From positions 499,949-563,948 of the forward strand of contig VSDK01006318.1 of NCBI GenBank assembly GCA_009767595.1: a stretch of 64,000 nt of DNA. The letters run 5' to 3'. This document shows, piece after piece, positions 1 through 10,995 of this stretch (position 1 is its first letter; every line of letters begins with the position of its first letter). Under the pieces are notes generated by a model, which made no database searches, had not been told where the DNA came from, and saw nothing but the letters and a program-made list of their open reading frames with translations. The DNA comes from Symbiodinium kawagutii (lineage: Eukaryota > Sar > Dinophyceae > Suessiales > Symbiodiniaceae). The position numbers and the translations under genes are program-made.

Positions 1-165
1 TGATGACTTATGATGACTTATGATGACTTATGATGACTTATGATGACTTATGATGACTTATGATGACTTATGATGACTTATGATGACTTATGATGACTTA
101 TGATGACTTATGATGACTTATGATGACTTATGATGACTTATGATGACTTATGATGACTTATGATG
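1..165. repeat. 10-bp tandem repeat (TGATGACTTA)n
   Basis: Sixteen perfect copies of TGATGACTTA followed by TGATG. The array runs off the left edge, so its true length is unknown. The unit contains TGATG, the word that dominates the surrounding non-coding DNA. Confidence 0.98.
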
Positions 166-1740
166 CTTGATCAGGATTTTCAGGCGTTTTTGACCGACCA
201 TTGGATCCTCCTTGGTAAGGAAGTAATAGTGATTAGTAATGATTGTTTCTCAGGGCTTTTGACAACCATAGTGATGGTTAGCCACTGATGAATGGTTATG
301 GTGAATGGTTGGTAATGATGCCGCATCAGGGTTTTCAGCAGTTTTTGAACTACAGTGATAGTGAGCCACTGATGAATGGTTTGCATAAGGCATGGAGAAT
401 CAACGACAAAAATGGTACATCGATTTTGGGGGTTAATCATTTGTTGACCCACTGCCATGCTTGGTTAGCACAAGGAAAAGCCTTCATGAATGGGTACAAA
501 CATGAATTCATCGTTCATGTTCCAATTGCTAGCCACAATTCTTTTGCTCACCCCAAATTTAGCCATGGCAGTTTCCTATACTGACAGGATTTTCACTATG
601 ACTAAACATCATCAATAGTTACCCTCTGGTAAACTGACCTGCCAATCGAAAATCCACCATTTCTAGCTGATTCCTAAGGATCTCCCAAAAATCCACCATT
701 TCTAGCTGATTCATAGGGTTTCCCCTCCAAAAATAGTGATTTTCCATTGCCAGGGCAGGCACTACCATGATTCTCCCGAGCCATCGCTCGCCTGCCGGCG
801 AAGCAGCTGGCTTCGGCTCCGCCTGTGATGGTCAATGCTGGTTCATTGCTCGTGGTCATGGTTGATGATGCTTAATGATGGTTGATGATGGTACACTCTC
901 GCAGCTCGGACAATCCAGAGGTCTGCACACCCAAGGCTAGCCAGATTCAGCGGGCTGATTCAGGTGAAATGAACGATGACACTCAGAAAACGACCGGAAA
1001 ATGAGCGCAAAGTCACGTAATCAAACCGTGCCGCTTTACAAAATTCATCAAGGCACGGTGATTAAGGTATATAACGTTGCCGGTGCGACAAACGGTCTTC
1101 CTCCAAAACAACTCGTGGACAAAGAGAATCAAACTCAAAAGAACTAGGGATGGTTAATGATGGGGAATGATGATGTATGATGGTTTAAAACCAACATGAT
1201 GGTTGATTAGTTCACCATAATGGGCTTTAAGTGGTGGCAAAATGGTTTGTAAACATGACGGTCGATTGTTAGTAGCTGGTTTGCTAGCAACCAACCATCA
1301 ATTGTTACTCATTAATGATGGTTGATTGACAGCGAAAAGTTGTTGCATCATGGCTAAGGATGGTTAAACAAGTGCTGATCATGGGAAAACATGGTGAATA
1401 CGTAATTGTTACATGATGGCGAATGATGGGTAATGATGGTTCATGATGGTCAATAAAGCATGATTAGATTAGATGTGAAAACACATGCTAATAATGGTTG
1501 ATAATGCTGATCGTAGCAGCTACCCCTACGTCATCAGAGCAGCATCAACACTGCAGCAACCCAACCAACATCCTTTGCCAATGAGCAGCAGTCGATAGGA
1601 ACCATTAGCCACCAACAGTATGCTTATAAACAGACAGAAGTGGTGAAAGGATACGATTGAAGTTGGCCATGTTGTTTAAATCTGTTTAAATAGCAATTTG
1701 CAATTCGCATTCGATACGAAGGATTAAATCAAACAGTAGG
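166..1740. other. AT-rich non-coding DNA with TGATGG-type words
   Basis: Degenerate TGATGGTTGATGATGG words and no convincing long gene. A 17-base phrase (ATCCACCATTTCTAGCTG) is directly repeated near 650 and 690. An 8-bp inverted repeat (ACCGTGCC at 1025-1032, GGCACGGT at 1052-1059) could form a small hairpin. A GC-rich patch near 780-815 reads on the minus strand as a short Ala/Pro/Lys segment between AG and GC, but is too short to call. A candidate exon at 905-963 is listed separately. Confidence 0.6.
905..963 (+). CDS. Candidate internal exon, unknown gene
   Basis: A GC-rich patch preceded by AG (903-904) and followed by GTGAAA (from 964). It reads as one base, 19 codons (begins SDNPEVCTPK) and one base. 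The other strand is also open between plausible sites, so orientation is uncertain. No family recognised. Confidence 0.25.
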
Positions 1741-1889
1741 ATGTCATCAAACATCATCGAACGCAAATTGAATCTTTATCAAGACTTGCCGCCAGAATAT
1801 TTAAGCACCAGCAACATGTCGCTCACATCCACTCCGCATCATGTCGCCCTGACCTTGGGCTTTGGAGGCACAATCACTGTGGCCACAGC

Positions 1890-2093
1890 CTCACGCCAGC
1901 GAGATTCCCCACTGGACCAAGGGAATTCACATCACTACAACTCGACGATCCTGTTGATTTCTGGGATGAGAAAATCACCAGAATCATTCAAATGAAGAAC
2001 TGCAGGGCAATTCGGACAGCACCTATGCAGGCATATCTAAACAAAGAAAAAATGTTGCAACTGTTCACAGCTCTGCGTGACGTTCCAAGCTGA
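1890..2093 (+). CDS. Candidate terminal exon, unknown gene
   Basis: The plus-strand frame ending in TGA at 2091-2093 reads like ordinary protein over its last 56 codons (parts: LDDPVDFWDEKI, LQLFTALRDVPS), with mixed charged and hydrophobic residues rather than repeat composition. The left boundary is unclear. AG sites near 1888, 1898 and 1921 are possible acceptors. A different plus-strand frame (1741-1995, starting at an ATG) overlaps its left part. No family recognised; a chance open frame is possible. Confidence 0.3.
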   Translation, partial: LTPARFPTGPREFTSLQLDDPVDFWDEKITRIIQMKNCRAIRTAPMQAYLNKEKMLQLFTALRDVPS

Positions 2094-3660
2094 GTGAAAA
2101 CAGTTGCACCAAGCTGTCTCTGGTGGCTATCACCATCAGCCAAGGTTACCCTGTCGTAAACTCACCGCCATAGAAATAGCTGGACCGAGATCCATCATGG
2201 TGTCCGGGGCCTGCCTCTGACGGTGGTGGCCCTGATGGCTCGACCGCCTGGTGCAGCTAGACCGTGTGGAACCAGGCTACTGACCACCAGAAGATGATGG
2301 GAAAACCAGTGGTCAATGCTGCTTGTTGGTTTATGTTTGTTCATCTTAAAAAAATAGATGATGGTAGACTCAGAGTTTTATTTTGCTTCATACCAGTGGC
2401 AAAGAATGGTCTAGGATGTTTTGTTTCTTCTTTTTTGCACATTCATGATGGTGGTCAAACGACAGTGAATGGCGGATAGTAATAGGGGTAACCCTACCGT
2501 GTTGGGTATGATGTGGTATAAGATCCTACCGTAGAACCCATCCACATCACACGAGTCGATTTCCTCAAAGTACCAGGATTCAATATATTCAAGATGGTGA
2601 ATCAAACATCTCCGGTGGATTCACAACTCTACTCTTCTCCGAAGAGCCTCGAATACTCAAAGTGTATATGTTCCTAGATGTTCCACACAAATCAATGCAT
2701 CTATTCCAGTTGTCTGACATGTATCTGCATGTATAAGGGTATCCTTGTGCCTTCGTTCCTACATACTCACTATTCCCCATGTTTGTGCATAAATATCCGC
2801 ACCCAGTCCATTGGGGATTGACGGTTGACCACCCATTAGCAGTCAGGGGTTGATATGGGGCCCCGACCCTCCCACAAAGAATGTTGGTAAACACGTCTTG
2901 CCTGCCTTGTCTTGGGAGGGTGTTAGGTGGCATTCTTTGCAGTTCTGAACTGAATCTTGTTTGAAATGAGAGGACTCCAAGAATGGATGATGATATTCCA
3001 AACTTTATTCCAATTAGTTAGGTATCTTTACAAAACCATCAAATGAAATATCACCCGGCTTTCAGAAACGTTGGATTTCGATCCTCATAGTTATCCATGG
3101 TCTCCAACCACCTCATGAGCAGATTGGCCATACTGCTGTGCTGGTGCATCATCCATGATCAAGTTTTTTTTCCGAAAAACAACTGCAACAAGCAATCAAG
3201 AGCAAGCATTCCCTTCGTTGGCCATCATCGCTCAAGTTTGGTTGTGTCCAATCATATTTATCAATGATTGTTGGCTGGTAGCGACTACCATAAAACTACT
3301 ATTGATAATTAAATGTATATAATGTTCAGTATCTTTAATTACATCTAAGTATACATGTCTCTTCAATCATTCTTAGAATCCCTAATATTCTTACCGTCAC
3401 TCTGTATTTCAAAAATTTCCAACAAATTAGAAATCCATCGCCAATCATCATTCACCACTAATTAACCGCCATTCACGACCAACTAATTGGCATTTGCCTC
3501 TGATTCCACTAATGGACTATGATAAAAACCATGATTCACTGGTATCAAAGGAATAACAAGTTCCTACTATTGTTGGCTGTCAACCACTGGCCAACCATCA
3601 TCAAGCCATTCCTAGCCACAATTTGTCACAATTTTTCACCTCCATGTGCCAACTTTGGAC
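2094..3660. other. No supported gene
   Basis: Mostly AT-rich unique-looking sequence. A minus-strand open frame of 114 codons at 2589-2933 is Cys/Gly/Tyr-rich and resembles nothing I know. A GC-rich patch near 2190-2250 can be read as a short Pro-rich segment on the minus strand. Neither is strong enough for a gene call. Confidence 0.5.
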
Positions 3661-3662
3661 AC

Positions 3663-3755
3663 CTTAGGTCCTTTGGGCTCTTTGGACCCTGGGGACTGTC
3701 CAGCAGCCACTGGAGCGGCACGTCCGGACTCCGCATCACGCCTCAAGAACGTGGA
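3663..3755 (-). CDS. Candidate internal exon, Ala/Ser/Gly/Pro linker
   Basis: On the minus strand a CCCAG acceptor is followed by exactly 31 codons (begins STFLRRDAES, ends KEPKGPK) and then a GTGTCC donor, giving a phase 0 to phase 0 exon. Composition suggests a flexible linker, not a catalytic domain. The plus strand of the same patch is also open, so orientation is not certain. Confidence 0.33.
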
Positions 3756-3779
3756 CTGGGACGGTCACCGGGATAAACC

Positions 3780-4155
3780 ATAGTCAACCAGTTGCAACCA
3801 TTAGTAAACCACGCGTAAAAAATCAGGAACCATTCAATGGCCATCAGTAAACATCAGTAACCATCGGTAGCCATCAATAAACATGAGCAACCAATAGTAA
3901 ACACAGCCACATAAGCGTCACAGCCAAGTAAGTGTCACCGGAGACACAACACACCAGAGACACAAAATCACCAGAGACACAACACACCAGAGACAAAAAA
4001 CACCAGAGACAAAAAGCACCAAAGAGAAAAAATCACCAGAGACAACAAATCACCAGAGGAAAAAAAACACCAGATACAAAGAATCATAAAAGAAAAAAAC
4101 CACCAGAGACAAAAAAACGCCAGAAACAACAAACACCAGATACAAAAAAAGCACT
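3780..4155. repeat. Degenerate short tandem repeats (ACCATCAGTAA; ACACCAGAGACAAA)
   Basis: Positions 3780-3905 are imperfect copies of an 11-12-bp AACCATCAGTAA unit. Positions 3935-4155 are imperfect copies of a 14-16-bp CACCAGAGACAAAAA unit. The open frames across them are Thr/Lys/Gln-rich repeat translations. The following sequence to 5,000 holds no supported gene; 4840-4885 is C-rich (CATCCCACCCC). Confidence 0.85.
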
Positions 4156-5019
4156 TCTGCTGGTCAATCTGCATTCACGGCAGCTGCAGCAGTGTATGAA
4201 ATAGAAACTTTTACTGGATGATTTTCGCAAATCATTGGATTTCTGGCGCATGTTTTGGCGATCGATGCGGAATTTGGTTTGCATGTCTGGCTGCAGCATA
4301 GCGATTGGCAATTGAAACGGCTCAGTGAAAATGAATCCAGACGAAAACACTGTTTGAATTCGTTTGATGCTTGGAAACAGATGGATGCAGGATTCGAACA
4401 TTTCGGAACAGCAACACAGATCACCATCACTTCATCTCCAACAACTCTTTCTTCCTATATGCTATTCTTTTTGGAAACTTCCGCCGCCGCCTTGCGCCGT
4501 CACAATGTTAAACATTCAATGATGTTCAGGGATTCATGAAGAATCAAACCACGGGGCTGTGTGACCATTCGACGTACGACATTTACACAAAACCGAGAAA
4601 GTTTTATGAACCATGCGTGGCACTAATACATGCAACGGACTTCTTGCTGCTTGGTTTGGCTGATAACCTTGCGAGACAAATACGCTCGTAGTCCTCGTGG
4701 TACTCATCGTCCTTTTGGCACTCGTGGTTTAAAAGAGCCGCCGACCGGAGCGAAGGATGGGAGCATGAACATAGTTTGCAAATGCAAACGTTAACAAGCC
4801 TCTTGGCTCACATCCCACACGGAGGGCTCGTAAGTGCACACAAACGGCAACATCCCACCCCATCCCATCCCACCCCCATCCCAAGGCTACCAAACACCGC
4901 ACAGGCTGTACGAAATGGACCACAACCCCCAACTTCCAGCTAGGAAGACGTGTGCACGAGCGCGCGTTTCAGGCCGGAGCCACCAACCAACCCACCGTGC
5001 CCCCGGGCCCGGTGCTTGC

Positions 5020-5123
5020 GGAAAGCCCAGGCACAGGGCGGTCTCCGTTTCCTGCAAGGCTCGGCTGGTGGTGACCAACGCGCTGTCGGCCGCCAGGATG
5101 CCGTGCTGTGAGAGGAAGTCTTC
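5020..5123 (-). CDS. Candidate internal exon, helical protein, perhaps SNARE-like
   Basis: Minus-strand GC-rich island with an AG acceptor (rc of 5124-5125) and a GCAAGC donor (rc of 5014-5019). The 34 whole codons use G or C at third position in about 29 cases, a strong coding sign. The peptide (for example HGILAADSALVTT and SRALQETETAL) is predicted helical. The pattern of L..S/D..L...R.LQETE is weakly reminiscent of Vti1/Bos1-type SNAREs, but that is only a guess. It does not join in phase with the exon at 5812-5897, so another exon would have to lie between them. Confidence 0.5.
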
Positions 5124-5811
5124 CTCACGGCCATGGAGTGAGGGCCGGTCCTGTCGTTGGTGGCTAGCAATGCTTGGTGATAGCTAGTGGTGGTTAGGGA
5201 TGGTGATGGTCAGCGGTCGCTAATGGTAGGGAATAACAAGCAACAATAGGGGATAACAGCCGACAACAGGGATAAGAACCTATGAATTGCATTGAATTAC
5301 CTGGCATCCTCCCCGTGGTACGAGATGGTTTGTGATGCCTGGGCGGCAGAGAACGACCAAATTGTGAATTGCACAAACAAAAAGAAGCCGTATATCAAAT
5401 GGATTCACCCTACAGGAACGCAGTCGATACACCACAAATCATATGTCCGCAGCATGGCAATTCCTTTCTCAAGATGCTGCACCCATCGCAGTCTCCGCTG
5501 TACTGCTGAAATGATCTTGGGGTTCTTCCCGTAAACATGTGGTACCCATCCCAACTTCTGACCCCACGACTGGTGGGGTTCAAGCAAACTCAGAGGCTTC
5601 CTTCAGCTCTACATCAAACCTTCAATTGCAAATCAATTGGCACTAGAGCTTCACCAATCAACCAATGAACCAAAAAGAACATATTTGTTCCAGAACAACT
5701 CCATTTACCACAAATCTGCTCCGTTTACCACAAACCAGATCAAATCAGCATACCCAACCCGTTGAGTTCACCGGCGTTCACCCATGCTACCGCCACGACC
5801 TGGGGCGCTAC
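5124..5811. other. Intron-like or intergenic sequence
   Basis: No supported gene. A minus-strand frame of 60 codons at 5405-5587 (contains VQRRLRWVQHLEKG) may include a further exon, but its boundaries do not join in phase with either neighbour. Confidence 0.4.
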
Positions 5812-5897
5812 CTGCGCCAGGCATCGTAGAGTTGCACCGTCTCCACCGTGCAGGGCACTTCCTCTTCCAATCCGTGGAGGAAGTTCCATGCCTCCTC
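5812..5897 (-). CDS. Candidate internal exon, unknown gene
   Basis: Minus-strand GC-rich island with a CACCAG acceptor (rc of 5898-5900), 28 codons plus two bases, then a GTAGCG donor. About 22 of 28 third positions are G or C. The peptide (EEAWNFLHGLEEEV, then VETVQLYDAWR) is acidic with spaced aromatic residues and reads like globular protein. No family recognised. Orientation is well supported because the other strand gives stops or poor composition. Confidence 0.5.
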
Positions 5898-5924
5898 CTG
5901 GTGCCGCCAACCCATGGTTAATCA

Positions 5925-6120
5925 ATGGTGGATTTATGATTGGTGAATGGCTTGATGAATGGGTTGATGGATGGGTTGGTAAATGGGTTGATGGATGATT
6001 GAGGATTAAAGGTTGACTAATGGTGGCTTACTGGCTGATTAATTGTCGATTAATAGTTGGTTCGTGGTGGATGAATGGTTGATTCATGGTTGATGAATGG
6101 TTGATTCATGGTAAGAACAA
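5925..6120. repeat. Degenerate GATGAATGGTTG repeat
   Basis: Imperfect tandem copies of a 12-bp GATGAATGGTTG/GATGGATGGGTTG unit. No coding content. Confidence 0.8.
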
Positions 6121-6479
6121 GCAACAAGAATAGAAGGTGTAAGGGTTGCTCTGAACCAACCCATGGTGAACTAGTTGGTTAATGGTTGACAATAGGGAAT
6201 GATAACCAACAATTCTAAGGGACATACAAGCTTGACGGCGAGCTGGATCAATATGAACCATCCAAAAAAATGAGTAGGTGGACATCCCGGCAGGTGGACG
6301 AACCGTGATTGGCCATGGCAAACTGGGATGTGTGGGGTACAGGGCATTGACCCAATAACCAAACAGCAACACCTGGTTGAAGGTAGTAAGAATGGTTGAC
6401 CCGGGTTGATGGTTGGATGGTACTGGCTAGGCTTGATACAGCTTGATACTAAGGTAAATGGCGTATATATAGTATAATA

Positions 6480-6670
6480 TAAGAACGAACAAATAAATAA
6501 TAAATAAACAAACCAACGAACGAACGAACCAACCAACCAACCAACAAACAAACAAAACAAAACAAAACAAAACAAAACAACCAACCAACCAACCAACCAA
6601 CCAACCAACCAACCAAGCAAGCAAGCAAGCAAGCAAAGAAAGAATCAACAAACCAACCCACCAACCAACA
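6480..6670. repeat. Tetranucleotide arrays (AACC/AACG/AAGC)n and (AAAAC)n
   Basis: Adjacent microsatellites of CCAA, CGAA, AAAAC and GCAA units. The minus-strand translations are Trp/Leu/Val/Gly repeats and not genes. Confidence 0.95.
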
Positions 6671-6868
6671 ACAACAGCAACCAACTAGCAGTACTTAGTA
6701 ACTCGAATCAACAAACTGCTGGATCTTCGCCAGTGCCAGCGCCTGAAGCTCCGCCCTAGTGTCCCAAAGATGGTCCATGACCATGGCACAGGCCTCGTGG
6801 CAAGATGTCCCAAGGTCGTGGTCTTTGCAACTTGCAGGTTGTGATGTTGTTATACCCAGGTACTCCAT

Positions 6869-6965
6869 ATATGGTGGGGACCCAAAGTTATGGATGGTTT
6901 TTTACTATAAGTGGTTAAGAAACTGGATGATTTCGGGGGTCCCCTATTTTGAGAAACCACCATAT
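6869..6965. mobile_element. MITE-like foldback element, copy 1 (degenerate)
   Basis: The right arm (GGGGTCCCCTATTTTGAGAAACCACCATAT region, 6936-6965) matches the right arms of the copies at 43.6, 44.6, 49.4, 55.0 and 57.0 kb. The left arm near 6869 (ATATGGTGGGGACCC) is decayed. Member of the family described in the findings. Confidence 0.5.
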
Positions 6966-8990
6966 CGCATAGTTCAACTAATTGGTTTATCTTTATGAAT
7001 GTCAGAATATGTCAATAATCCACTTTCCCGGAGATTTTCCTGTGAGCAAACCCTATGTATTGTTACCTACATTTGGGTCCTTTTTCAGGGAAATGTTGTT
7101 GCAAAAATATCGGACAGAGCACTGCGTTGGCTATCTCTGGACATTTGACGGACTGCCGTGTCCGAAACTGCTGTAGACATACCGTAGGCACTCTCTACTG
7201 CACAGGGTAAAAAATTTAAAGTACTTGATCCCTGAAATTGACAGATGTCCCTACTAGAAAATGAAGAAATGCTTGGGTTACTTGGTATGCCAGGGTTGAA
7301 CCAAACTGCATGGCTCCGCATCAAAACCTGGTAAAACTGATCAAATTCAAACAAATCAAGACAGTCCTTCTAGGGACCGCTACTGTTCAACTCTTTTCAA
7401 CGCCGTGTATGACCACGACCCACATGATCATGGCTGTGGCCAAAAAAATCTGCCATTAAAAAATCACTGGCGCCTCATTTGTGAGGTCCCCGCCAGTATG
7501 CCCCAACGGAGCTGATTGAAATGACTGAAATAAAAAGGAACCTGGATGGTTCATTTGGCAAATATGCTGATTACAGTATATGATCAGGGGAAGACATAGT
7601 TCAACACATACAGTATTTCAATTGCTGGGCACTACCGCCCTTACAGGTGATTTGATCTGCAAAGGGGCGACGATCCTTGGAGCCAGTCGCCACACTTATG
7701 CCCTTCAAACGCAGTATGGATAAAAATAGCTAACCGTCGGATAGCCTCTGTCATGAAAGACCTTGTTTGTCCCCTATCATTATCCGGCCGAAATTGGTTT
7801 ATCAACAGCAGGTATCCTGGAGTTTATTTGTCGTGGCGGTACGTCCAAGCACGGTGCTTTCCTCACCTGGAAGAAAAAACAGACTTTGAGATGGCTGTGG
7901 TGGGTACTGACCACCATTCTGCCTGTACCGAGGTAGGTGGCATATTTCTACGATTCTTAGCCACCACAAGATGACCATCACCAACTTCACCAAACACGAT
8001 TCTTCCTCAACTTCACGTACAGTATCATTCCAAGTTGTTTTACAATACCCTTCCCATTGTGGAGCATCCTCTGAACATGATGTCTTAACCCTCACCGTTG
8101 CTTGTTCAGCATCATGTATTTTAGGGTCTGAAGCAATCCCAACAGACCAAATCAGGATTCTGGTCTTTGGATTGTAGTTTATAATCCTTGTGTGTTCTTC
8201 AGCATCATGATATCAGTACTCTGTACCCAGTACCCATCTTGATTATCATTGGCATCATTCCTATCCAATCATCATCGGCACTATTCAGCATCATGATATT
8301 AGTATCACTGGTTTGTGTATCTATCCATCGTGATGATCCTTATTATCCACTCATCACTGCTTCACATATCATTCCTCACCATCTTTGGATGACCCATCCC
8401 TACCAAACATCTCACTTCGAGCTCGCTCCCAACACCCCCAGGACACCCCTGGTCATGCCTCCAAACGGTAAGGCACAGCAACTTTGGGATCGACGTCCTT
8501 GCGCGACGTGTTTTTCGTTGCTGAAAAGCAAGGGATGAAACATTCCATGGCTATGCAGTGATTACAGGGTGCCCCATAGATAGGTATTTTGGTTTTTAAC
8601 TATGGTAAGTGGTCTTCATAAGGGATGTAGCCATATGTAGTGAAATCATAAACCAACTTCAAGCAATGGAGCACCACATGGAGCGATAGATTGATGTGGC
8701 TAGGTGGAAAACTGCCAGTATGCGTCGGATGTGTAGGTCAAAAACTGCTGAGGTAATCATTATTGAGCACCACCCATCCCATTAACAAGCAATTAATTGA
8801 CCATGATCTAGCCATTGTTGACCATTACAAGTAGTACCCGCACGAGGCGGGGGCGGAAGGTTCCAGGTTTATAAAAGCTTCTAGGGACAGCATGTGGGCC
8901 TATAGGATGCAGCGCAACGACCTCATGACAGCAAAATGACTGCCACAACGACATCGCCGACAGAACAGCCCCACAACAAAGCCAACAGCG
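6966..8990. other. No supported gene
   Basis: AT-rich mostly unique sequence. Short open frames at 7085-7354, 7802-8095 and 8188-8538 have no recognisable family and no GC-rich third positions. The 8190-8400 part is rich in ATCATC/TATCCA words. Confidence 0.5.
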
Positions 8991-9545
8991 CAACAAAAAA
9001 ACAGCGCCCAAAAAAACGTGCCACACAAAATCCTGCCACACAAAAACGTACCAAACAAAAACGGACCACAAAAATTCCTACCAAACAAAAACGCACCACA
9101 CGAAAACATACCACACAAGATGGTACCACACAAGATCCTACCACACAACAGACGAAAAGGTACCAAACAAAAACGTGTCAGACAAAATCCTACCGCACAA
9201 AAACGCACCAAGACAAAACGTACCAAGACAAAACGTACCAAGACAAAAGTACCAAGACAAAACTTACCAAGACCAAACGCACCAATGCAAAACGTACCAC
9301 AGCAAAACGTACCAAAACAAAATGCACCAAGACAAAACCTACCACGCAAAACGCACCAACACAAAACGTACCACAGCAAAACGTACCAAGACAAAACGCA
9401 CCCAGACAAAACGTACCAAAACAAAACGTACCAAGACAAACCGTACCAAAACAAAACGTACCAAGACAAAACGTACCAGAGCAAAACGTACCAAAACAAA
9501 ACGTACCAAGACGAAACGTACCAGAGCAAAACGTACCACAACCTT
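8990..9545. repeat. Degenerate 14-15-bp minisatellite (ACGTACCAAGACAAA)
   Basis: Roughly 35 imperfect copies of ACAAAACGTACCAAG. All six frames are more or less open because the unit lacks stop triplets, giving long Lys/Thr/Gln or Phe/Val/Arg frames that should not be annotated as genes. Confidence 0.95.
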
Positions 9546-9845
9546 CTACAGCGTAGTACAAAGTAGCACGAGGTACTACCACGCACTACAACGCACTACA
9601 ACGCACTACAAGGTACTACAAGGTAAAACAAAAATACTACAAGGTACTACCAAATATTACAAAATAGTACGAAATACTACAATGTACTACAAGGTATTAC
9701 AACTTGCTAAAAAATACTACAATGTACTACAACGTACGACAACGTACTACTAGGGACTACAAGGTACTACTACATACTACGACGTACTACAACGTACTAC
9801 AAGGTACTACACAGTACTACAACGTACTACCAGGTATTACGATGT
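9546..9845. repeat. 10-bp minisatellite (TACTACAACG)n
   Basis: About 30 imperfect copies of GTACTACAAC/GTACTACAAG. It abuts the 15-bp array on the left and the larger GC-richer repeat on the right. Confidence 0.93.
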
Positions 9846-9864
9846 CACGATCCAACACGTCTCC

Positions 9865-10985
9865 AACATCACCTGAAACAGCCCTGCCATTGCAGAAAAC
9901 GATCCCAGCCCCACGCGCACCAAATGCCACGCCTGCCACACAAAGTCAAGACCCAACACTTCTGCAACATCATTTCTATCCCTAAACAGCCCTGCCATTG
10001 CGGAAAGCGATCCCAGAGCAGCTCAACATGCACCAAATGCCAGGCCTGCCACACAGAATCAACAGCGCAAAGTCCCAAGTCTATTTTTTGGCGACAATTA
10101 CACGAAGCAAGCTGGGCAGACCCGAAGCAAACTCGAATCAAACCGAAGCAAGCCCGAAGGAAACCGAGATCGTCTCGCACCCGTCCGATCCGCAGGGCTA
10201 CCTTCGCCATCAAGCGCAACGCGTCTTTCACGAAAAAACATCTGCTTTCGTGACAAATCTATAATGATAAAATAAATTTTGCGCGAGGCTCCCTCCATTT
10301 TTGGAATTTCAAAGATCATCAACATGCTTAAAACTGCTGCACCTGGCACACAAAATCACGATCCAACACTGTTCCAACATCACCTGAAACAGCCCTGCCA
10401 TTGCAGAAAACGATCCCAGAGCACCAACTGCCACGCCTGCCACACAAAGTCAGGATCCAAGACTTCTGCAACATCACCTGCAACAGCCCTGCCATCGCCG
10501 AAAGCGATCCCAGAGCAGCTCCACGCGCAACAAACGCCACGCCTGCCACGCAAAATCAAGATCTAACACTTGCTCAACATCATGTGAAAACAGCCCTGCC
10601 ATTGCGGAAAGCGATCCCAGAGCAGCTCCAGATGCACCAAATCCACTCCTGCCACACAAAACCAACATGCCAACTTCTGTATACTCATTTTTTGGCAAGG
10701 GTCAAAAGGAACAAGCCGAAGCAAATCCGAAGCAAACCCGAACCAAACCGAAGCAAACCGAAACCGTCCGGGACCCGTCCGCTCCGCGAGGCTACTTTCG
10801 CGATCAAGCACCACGCATTTTGCACGAAAGTACATGGATTCGTGACAAATCCAACGCATTTCGCGCGAGACTTAACCTCCATTTTTGGATCTTCAATCAT
10901 CATCAACCTGCTCAAAGTGCCACCCCGGCCACACAAAGCGATGATCCAACACTTCTGCAACATCACCTGAAACAGCCCGGCCATT
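9865..10985. repeat. About 600-bp tandem duplication with 110-bp subrepeats
   Basis: A segment starting near 9,960 (CCTGCCATTGCGGAAAGCG, then a CCGAAGCAAACC-rich stretch, then TTCGTGACAAATC and CTCCATTTTTGGA) recurs about 605 bases later near 10,566-10,960. Between and around the copies the phrase CATCACCTGAAACAGCCCTG recurs every 100-150 bases. Copies are about 75-80% identical by eye, so this is an old satellite. Long antiparallel open frames are by-products. Confidence 0.85.
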
Positions 10986-10995
10986 GCGGAAAGTG

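Noticed and set aside
1..165. CRISPR-like regular array
   Set aside because: Contiguous 10-bp tandem repeat without spacers; the setting is eukaryotic.
2589..2933. 114-codon minus-strand frame
   Set aside because: Cys/Gly/Tyr-rich with no codon bias, no family and no splice context; kept only as a note.
8900..9753. Overlapping open frames of 130-228 codons on both strands
   Set aside because: They are translations of a degenerate 15-bp tandem repeat that lacks stop triplets; residues cycle with the unit.
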